Assembly (NCBI GenBank): GCA_900545995.1
Contig: URBM01000060.1
Location: 1 to 11,371, forward strand
Direction: 5' to 3'
DNA: 11,371 bases
From: an uncultured Collinsella sp.
GTDB taxonomy: Bacteria > Actinomycetota > Coriobacteriia > Coriobacteriales > Coriobacteriaceae
The notes beneath the pieces were generated by a model. The model was not told the origin of the DNA. It saw only the letters and a program-made list of their open reading frames with translations, and did not search any database. Position 1 is the first letter of the stretch, and each line of letters opens with the position of its first letter. Below, piece by piece: positions 6,703-11,371 of this stretch. The position numbers and the translations under genes were made by a program.

Positions 6703-7011
6703 TCAGCCCTGCGGGCCCTGGAACAGCTCCTCATGCGAGCCCATTCTGACCAGCCGGATCACAGGATTAGTCTTATGCGGTAAGTAGAGAACGACCACGT
6801 CGACCAAGCCATCGGATAGGTGGAAATCGATGTGGCCGTTGTAGTTTCCGCCCGGGTTTGAAAGCTCATGGGCGCCATATTCCGCGGGAAGCGAGCCGTG
6901 AGCTGCAAGCTCTGCGACTGCCGCCTTAAACTCACTCTTTAGCTGCGGATGCATGCGCATCGTTCGTTTGTAGTCCGCCCTAAATTGAGCCTCGACTTTA
7001 ATCTCGAACAT
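6703..7011 (-). CDS. YafQ/RelE-type mRNA interferase toxin
   Basis: Toxin of a type II toxin-antitoxin pair, 102 residues, the normal size for the YafQ branch of the RelE/ParE superfamily; members cleave mRNA in the ribosomal A site. Seen: basic N-terminal helices with F-R-A-D-Y-K-R (10-16), L-P-A-E-Y-G-A-H48-E-L, H60 and H64 before D67, then the hallmark C-terminus L-V-R89-M-G-S-H93-E-E-L-F97, matching the family's R-x-G-x-H-x-x-L-F. The Trp that follows the Asp in E. coli YafQ is Gly68 here. The start ATG is two bases after the antitoxin stop, with GAGGAA inside the antitoxin 3' end as ribosome site, indicating translational coupling. It converges on the primase-helicase gene. Confidence 0.9.
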   Translation of the reverse strand: MFEIKVEAQFRADYKRTMRMHPQLKSEFKAAVAELAAHGSLPAEYGAHELSNPGGNYNGHIDFHLSDGLVDVVVLYLPHKTNPVIRLVRMGSHEELFQGPQG

Positions 7012-7013
7012 CG

Positions 7014-7313
7014 CTATTCCTCATCGAGGAATGACATAAGCTCATCAGCGTTGTTGAATGACGGGCTATCGTCCGGCAAAATCCCCAACTCATGAGCCTC
7101 GGCGATCACCATGGCACGCCTCGTCGCCTCGTTGGGCACCTCCGCCCTTCCTACAATCTCAAAAGGAATCTTTCGCTGATTTACAAGCTGCCGAACGGCA
7201 AGATTGAGATAGGAATTGAGGCTGAGGCCGACCGAATCCAAGAACTCAGTCGCCTGTTCCTTGAGCCCCTCTTCGATGCGAACCGTCGTAGGCTTAACCG
7301 TTGCAGTAGACAT
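7014..7313 (-). CDS. DinJ/RelB-type ribbon-helix-helix antitoxin
   Basis: Antitoxin of 99 residues. The N-terminal ribbon-helix-helix fold, about residues 8-47, shows the beta strand T-T-V-R-I-E-E and two helices ending in V-R-Q-L-V-N. It is followed by the family's I-P-F-E (49-52), then a C-terminal acidic tail (D-E-L-M-S-F-L-D-E-E) that would wrap the toxin. It normally neutralises the downstream toxin and, as a dimer, represses the shared promoter. The start is well supported: AGGAGG six to seven bases upstream of ATG at 7313. A clear operator lies at 7340-7393. It is the first gene of the two-gene unit, as is usual for this family. Confidence 0.92.
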   Translation of the reverse strand: MSTATVKPTTVRIEEGLKEQATEFLDSVGLSLNSYLNLAVRQLVNQRKIPFEIVGRAEVPNEATRRAMVIAEAHELGILPDDSPSFNNADELMSFLDEE

Positions 7314-7339
7314 ACGCGACCTCCTCGCCTCGTCTTTTG

Positions 7340-7393
7340 CATCAGTATACCCCGTTTTGATGGCATACTGATGTTAAATAGCATCAGTATGCC
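7340..7393 (-). promoter_or_regulatory. toxin-antitoxin operator with three half-sites
   Basis: A perfect 12-bp inverted repeat, GGCATACTGATG (7362-7373) and CATCAGTATGCC (7382-7393) with an 8-base AT spacer. A third half-site CATCAGTATAC lies at 7340-7350. The third site contains TATACT on the minus strand, a good -10 match about 30 bases before the antitoxin start, so binding there would block RNA polymerase. This is the arrangement expected for autorepression by a ribbon-helix-helix antitoxin. The -35 element is not clear; an alternative -10 is TATAGT at 7408-7403. Confidence 0.8.
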
Positions 7394-7425
7394 GTTCACA
7401 TTACTATAACAACAGTCACAGCGCC

Positions 7426-8184
7426 CTACATCAGCCCGCTCAGGGCGATGTCGACGGCTTCGTTGAGGTCGTCGGTGATATGCACGAGCTCGGGATCGAG
7501 CGGGCTGATCATACCGGCGTCCATCACCGGGCCGTTGAGCCAGTCGAACAGGCCCTGCCAGTACTCGGTTCCCACCAAAACGAGCGGCATGCGCTTGACC
7601 TTGTGTGTCTGCACCAGCGTGAGCACCTCAAACATTTCGTCGAGCGTACCAAAACCTCCGGGAAACACGATGGCACCCGAGCTGTATTTGACGAACATGG
7701 TCTTGCGCACAAAGAAGTAACGGAAGTCCATGCCGAGGTTCACGTATTTATTGAGCCCCTGCTCGTGCGGCAATTCAATGCCCAGGCCAACTGACTTGCC
7801 GTTGACACTCGCCGCTCCCCTGTTGGCCGCCTCCATGATGCCGGGACCGCCGCCGGTGATAACCGCCACGCCGCGCTGGGCGATTTTGCGCCCGACGGTG
7901 CGCGCCGCCTTGTAAAGCGGATCGGTCTTGGGCGTGCGGGCGCTACCGAAGATGGTCACCGCAGGACCAAGCTCGGCAAGCGCGCCGAAGCCATCGACAA
8001 ACTCGGCCTGAATGCGCAGCACGCGCCACGGATCGGCATGCAACCAGTCGGTCGACTCCTCGGGCGCCAGCAGGTTGGCGTAGGTGTTGTCCTTAGGAAT
8101 CATGGGACCGCGCATGACCACGGGACCGCGTCGGTACGTCTCGTCGTAGGCAGGCTCGCCCTCGACGTTCTCATTCTTAATCAT
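7426..8184 (-). CDS. LOG-family protein, nucleoside 5'-monophosphate phosphoribohydrolase-like (TIGR00730)
   Basis: Rossmann-fold protein of 252 residues. The family signatures are G111-G-G-P-G-I-M-E-A and P175-G-G-F-G-T-L-D-E183, plus T-I-F-G-S-A-R near residue 77. Relatives hydrolyse the N-glycosidic bond of nucleotide monophosphates (cytokinin riboside monophosphate in plants, AMP and others in bacteria); the physiological substrate here is unknown. The frame continues upstream to an ATG at 8256, but AGGAG five bases before ATG 8184 and loss of conservation upstream fix the start. The T-tract of a terminator-like hairpin ends 16 bases before the start codon. Its 3' end (7426-7570) is duplicated as a remnant at 3080-3223. 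Confidence 0.93.
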   Translation of the reverse strand: MIKNENVEGEPAYDETYRRGPVVMRGPMIPKDNTYANLLAPEESTDWLHADPWRVLRIQAEFVDGFGALAELGPAVTIFGSARTPKTDPLYKAARTVGRKIAQRGVAVITGGGPGIMEAANRGAASVNGKSVGLGIELPHEQGLNKYVNLGMDFRYFFVRKTMFVKYSSGAIVFPGGFGTLDEMFEVLTLVQTHKVKRMPLVLVGTEYWQGLFDWLNGPVMDAGMISPLDPELVHITDDLNEAVDIALSGLM

Positions 8185-8200
8185 GGGTACTCCTATCGAG

Positions 8201-8248
8201 AAAAAGAAAAGCGGGCGGGGTCGACGCCATGCGCCAAACACCCGCCCG
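8201..8248 (-). terminator. terminator-like hairpin between tgt and the LOG gene
   Basis: On the minus strand CGGGCGGG (8248-8241), a 21-base loop and CCCGCCCG (8219-8212) form a GC-rich stem followed by GCTTTTCTTTTT (to 8201). This is a plausible intrinsic terminator 150 bases after the tgt stop. Its T-tract runs almost into the ribosome site of the LOG gene (AGGAG at about 8194-8190), so the LOG transcript either starts very close by or passes through it. Confidence 0.7.
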
Positions 8249-8397
8249 AACATCAACTATTCGGTATGGTACCCACGTTGCATCAAGCGCTTGCAAGGCA
8301 TCGGTCAGCGGTCGCGCAGCCGGCGTCAGCGAATGTGACGAGCAGCTGCCGCTCAACCTTTGCCGTTGCCCACGCTCTGCAAGCGTGCCTGTCGCCC

Positions 8398-9537
<1,140 letters not shown>

Positions 9538-9574
9538 AAACTGGAACTCCTTGGTTGCGGTTCATACGCAAACC

Positions 9575-9580
9575 ATTATA
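9575..9580 (-). promoter_or_regulatory. candidate -10 box (TATAAT) of tgt
   Basis: A consensus TATAAT on the minus strand, 37 bases before the tgt start codon. No good -35 is seen at the proper distance. The resulting short leader contains GGTT/AACC and GGTTGC/GCAACC inverted pairs just before the ribosome site. Confidence 0.6.
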
Positions 9581-9628
9581 CGGGCAACCAGCAAACCGCA
9601 CCGACTCGACAGAAACTGATGCATTAAA

Positions 9629-9742
9629 CGACTAGTCGTCGAGGACAATCTTCAGCGCCATCTTGCAAAGGAGTGTCCCAATCTGCCGGCACTTAGGGAC
9701 TGTCCCCAAGTGCCGGCAAGAGTGTCCCTTATGACTAGTCAT
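9629..9742. repeat. mosaic palindromic repeat cluster
   Basis: The core is an inverted repeat, TGCCGGCACTT (9684-9694) with AAGTGCCGGCA (9708-9718), whose centre is itself palindromic (GGGAC-T-GTCCC, 9696-9706). The whole 35-mer folds with one mismatch. It is flanked by direct repeats GAGTGTCCC (9671-9679, 9720-9728) and, outside these, by the palindromes CGACTAGTCG (9629-9638) and ATGACTAGTCAT (9731-9742). AGGGACTGT (9695-9703) is shared with the 73-bp repeat copies. It resembles a REP/BIME-like intergenic element with no coding capacity. Confidence 0.75.
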
Positions 9743-9847
9743 TTAAGAACGTCCCCAACGACTACGAGATCATCTCCAACAGCCAAGGCAACGCCGATGC
9801 TCTGGCGACGTCAGCGAGCGGTCGCCAGGGCGAACAAATTGGCATGA

Positions 9848-9888
9848 AAAGAGGGTGGCATAGACCTTCTGGTCATGCCGCCCTCTTT
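9848..9888 (-). terminator. intrinsic terminator downstream of the SDR gene
   Basis: A long hairpin: AAAGAGGGTGGCATAGACC (9848-9866), loop TTCT, and its near-complement 9871-9888, with one bulge and one G-T pair. On the minus strand the stem ends in CTCTTTT, giving a short U-run. It is 72 bases past the SDR stop, so it probably ends the SDR transcript. Confidence 0.7.
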
Positions 9889-9930
9889 GAATGACAAGTT
9901 GTCGCCCTGGTGACCGCGCAGCGTCGAGCC

Positions 9931-9958
9931 GTTACGCGGTTTGGAAAAACCGCGTAAC
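9931..9958. repeat. perfect 12-bp hairpin at the SDR stop codon
   Basis: GTTACGCGGTTT (9931-9942) and AAACCGCGTAAC (9947-9958) pair perfectly around a 4-base loop, ending one base from the SDR stop codon. No U-run follows. It could protect the 3' end of the mRNA or act with the terminator at 9848-9888. Confidence 0.65.
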
Positions 9959-9959
9959 C

Positions 9960-10760
9960 CTACGGCCGCTGGCCCATACCACCCTCGAGGGTGACGGTCT
10001 CGCCGTTCATGTACTTAAAGTCGGGACCGCAGAGCTGAACGACAACGCGGCCGATTTCCTTCTCGACGTCGCCGTAGTGACCCGCCGGCGGCATGTGGAC
10101 GTTGGCCTTGAACGCCTCGGGATAGGCATCTTGGAAGTTCTCGAGCGCAGCGGTCCAAGCAAGCGGGCAAACGATATTGACGTTGATGCCGTCCTTGCCC
10201 CACTCGTTGGCGGCAACGCGGGTCAGGCCGCGGATGCCCTCCTTGGCGGCAGCATAGCTGCACTGGCCATAGTTGCCAAACAGGCCGGCGCCCGAGGCAA
10301 AGTTGACCACGGAGCCCTTGGTCTCCTTCAGGTGCGGATAGGCCTTCTGCATGTACAGATAGGTAGCATACAGACCGGAGTAAATGGCCAGGTTAAACTG
10401 GTCCATGGTGTGATCGGCGATGGTCACGCCCGAGGCGCTGGCCTGAGCATTGTTGACGACGGCGTCGATGCGGCCGAACTCCTCAATGGCCTTGTCGATG
10501 ACGTTCTGGACGACGGCCTCGTTGTCCTGGCCAGCCGAGACATCGGCCTGAACAGGCAGAACCTTGACGCCGTGCTCGGCCTCGAGGGATTCCTTGGCAG
10601 CCTCGAGCTTGGCGACGTTGCGGCCGGTGATGACGAGGTTCGCGCCCTCCTTGGCAAATGCGATATCGATGCCGTAGCCGATGGAACCAGCGGAGCCGTC
10701 CTTAAGCGTGGCCTTGCCGCCGCCGGTGACGATCACGGTCTTACCAGTGAAAAGTCCCAT
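9960..10760 (-). CDS. SDR-family oxidoreductase, hydroxysteroid dehydrogenase-like
   Basis: Classical short-chain dehydrogenase/reductase of 266 residues using NAD(P)(H). Seen: T12-G-G-G with an expanded glycine-rich loop before S-I-G-Y-G (26-30), T-G-R47-N after strand two (Arg favours NADP), D73-V, N103-N-A-Q where most SDRs have N-N-A-G, catalytic S156, and Y169-A-A-A-K173. The C-terminus reads G-E-T-V-T-L-E-G-G-M. From memory, the extended loop and the N-A-Q-A-S-A-S-G segment resemble 12-alpha-hydroxysteroid dehydrogenases of gut bacteria; I could not check this, so bile-acid activity is only a hypothesis. AAAGGA precedes ATG 10760 by six bases; an ATG 15 bases further upstream is less likely. 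It is transcribed alone and divergently from the acidic-protein gene. Confidence 0.88.
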   Translation of the reverse strand: MGLFTGKTVIVTGGGKATLKDGSAGSIGYGIDIAFAKEGANLVITGRNVAKLEAAKESLEAEHGVKVLPVQADVSAGQDNEAVVQNVIDKAIEEFGRIDAVVNNAQASASGVTIADHTMDQFNLAIYSGLYATYLYMQKAYPHLKETKGSVVNFASGAGLFGNYGQCSYAAAKEGIRGLTRVAANEWGKDGINVNIVCPLAWTAALENFQDAYPEAFKANVHMPPAGHYGDVEKEIGRVVVQLCGPDFKYMNGETVTLEGGMGQRP

Positions 10761-11054
10761 ACAAAGTCCTTTCAAATCGCGACGGGCACGCCCGCCGACT
10801 GCGCGTATCCAACTTCACGCGCCAAAAGCTGAGATGCAACTTTAGCGTGTTCAAGCGAAAAATAAAGCCCATGGCAGGCGAACGGCGCAACGTCTTTCGG
10901 CGAAGGGAATGTCAAGTAAAAATTGGATAGAGTGGCCGAGTTTTTGCTATCGACGCGAGCCATCGAACACGTTTTGAAACTTTGCTGCGGCGCGCGGGAA
11001 GTCGGCGCGAGACTTTATCATAGGGTGACAAACAACGATGAGGAGCACATACCT
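10761..11054. promoter_or_regulatory. divergent intergenic region between SDR and acidic-protein genes
   Basis: A 294-base region without a convincing gene. On the minus strand TTGACA (10915-10910) is a perfect -35, but no matching -10 follows at 16-18 bases. On the plus strand TATCAT (11017-11022) could be a -10 for the 11055 gene, and AGGAG (11041-11045) is its ribosome site. Promoters for both genes must lie here. Confidence 0.4.
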
Positions 11055-11322
11055 ATGACAGACGAGCTGGACCCCCAGACTCAACAGCATATTGATGATT
11101 CCGCAGACGTCACCGCAGATGCTGATGCTGTGACCTGCGATGATATTGACCTCGACGACCCCATCTTGGACGAAAGCGCTACGGCGGAAACCCCTGGCGC
11201 CGAAGATGCAGGCGAGCAAAACGACGATGCGACCGCTCAGGACGACGACCCCGTACAGGATGCCGCTCCGCAAGCTGCGGGCCCTATCGAGGTGTCTTCG
11301 GAAGAAGAGCTCGATGCCGTCA
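11055..11322 (+). CDS. acidic N-terminal fragment of an unrecognised protein, cut by the contig end
   Basis: The first 89 codons and one base of a gene starting at ATG 11055, with AGGAG nine bases upstream. The encoded segment begins M-T-D-E-L-D-P and is extremely rich in Asp, Glu, Ala and Gln with almost no basic or aromatic residues, so it should be disordered and strongly negative. Such tails often precede a structured or membrane domain, but that part is not present. The genomic reading ends at ...E-E-E-L-D-A-V; the frame continues only through adapter sequence, so any C-terminus read from the window is artificial. I do not recognise the family. Confidence 0.75.
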
Positions 11323-11371
11323 CTGTCTCTTATACACATCTCCGAGCCCACGAGACATCTCAGGATCTCGT
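11323..11371. other. Illumina Nextera adapter read-through (not genomic)
   Basis: Starting at 11323 the sequence is CTGTCTCTTATACACATCT (transposase mosaic end, reverse complement), then CCGAGCCCACGAGAC (11342-11356), then an 8-base index ATCTCAGG (11357-11364), then ATCTCGT (start of P7). The order and spacing match the Nextera i7-side read-through exactly. This is untrimmed library sequence assembled into the contig end. Confidence 0.98.

Noticed and set aside
3224..7425. Integrase, transposase or tRNA attachment site for the island
   Set aside because: No such gene or tRNA was found in the window; the insertion route remains inference.
8185..8256. Upstream in-frame ATG for the LOG gene
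   Set aside because: The extension runs through the terminator hairpin; ATG 8184 has AGGAG at the right distance.
9538..9600. preQ1 riboswitch in the tgt leader
   Set aside because: The leader after the TATAAT box is under 40 bases and shows no preQ1 aptamer pattern.
9629..9742. CRISPR array
   Set aside because: Repeats are nested palindromes of different sequence, without regular spacers or cas genes.
9891..10832. Long plus-strand frame opposite the SDR gene (313 codons)
   Set aside because: Antisense shadow of a high-GC gene; no ribosome site and no family motifs, while the minus strand has a complete SDR.
10772..10963. 63-codon minus-strand frame just upstream of the SDR gene
   Set aside because: No ribosome site at its ATG, no recognisable domain, and it fills the region where the SDR promoter must lie. 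It could be a leader peptide but nothing supports that.
10947..11351. Minus-strand open frame of 134 codons at the contig end
   Set aside because: Its first ten residues (M-G-S-E-M-C-I-R-D-S) are translated adapter; the rest is antisense to the acidic-protein gene.

Overview
The window looks like one end of a draft-assembly contig from a high-GC gut actinobacterium, most likely Collinsella or a close relative in the Coriobacteriia. This is an inference from base composition, intergenic style and protein flavour; no marker gene fixes it. The last 49 bases are not genomic. They are an Illumina Nextera read-through: transposase end sequence, adapter, 8-base index and the start of P7.

Layout, left to right. 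Bases 1-1177 hold the 5' part of an M20 (PepV-like) dipeptidase gene on the minus strand, probably cotranscribed behind a HAD phosphatase (1232-1894, minus). A DegV/FakB-type fatty-acid-binding protein (2051-2911, plus) diverges from them. Next come two intergenic inverted repeats and a 47-codon remnant of the 3' end of a LOG-family gene (3080-3223). About 400 bp of more AT-rich, palindrome-bearing DNA lead to a large gene (3628-6633) encoding one 1001-residue protein: an archaeo-eukaryotic primase (TOTE type), an SF2 helicase and a degenerate phospholipase-D-like domain. A second copy of the first inverted repeat overlaps the end of that gene and supplies its stop codon. A YafQ/DinJ-type toxin-antitoxin pair (6703-7313, minus) follows, with an obvious multi-half-site operator. 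Then come the intact LOG gene (7426-8184, minus), tgt (8398-9537, minus), a 422-bp repeat-rich spacer, an SDR oxidoreductase resembling bile-acid hydroxysteroid dehydrogenases (9960-10760, minus), and the first 89 codons of a very acidic protein (11055-11322, plus) cut off by the adapter.

Reading of the whole. The stretch between the LOG remnant and the intact LOG gene (about 3224-7425) behaves as an accessory island: primase-helicase defence/conflict protein, toxin-antitoxin pair, lower GC, and a duplicated LOG gene end marking the junction. The two LOG 3' ends are about 92% identical over 130 bp, and 10 base differences cause only 2 conservative residue changes. One end therefore probably came from another strain or species and did not decay in place. 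No integrase or transposase is visible, so how the island arrived is open. Flanking genes (DegV, tgt, SDR, peptidase, phosphatase) are ordinary chromosomal metabolism.
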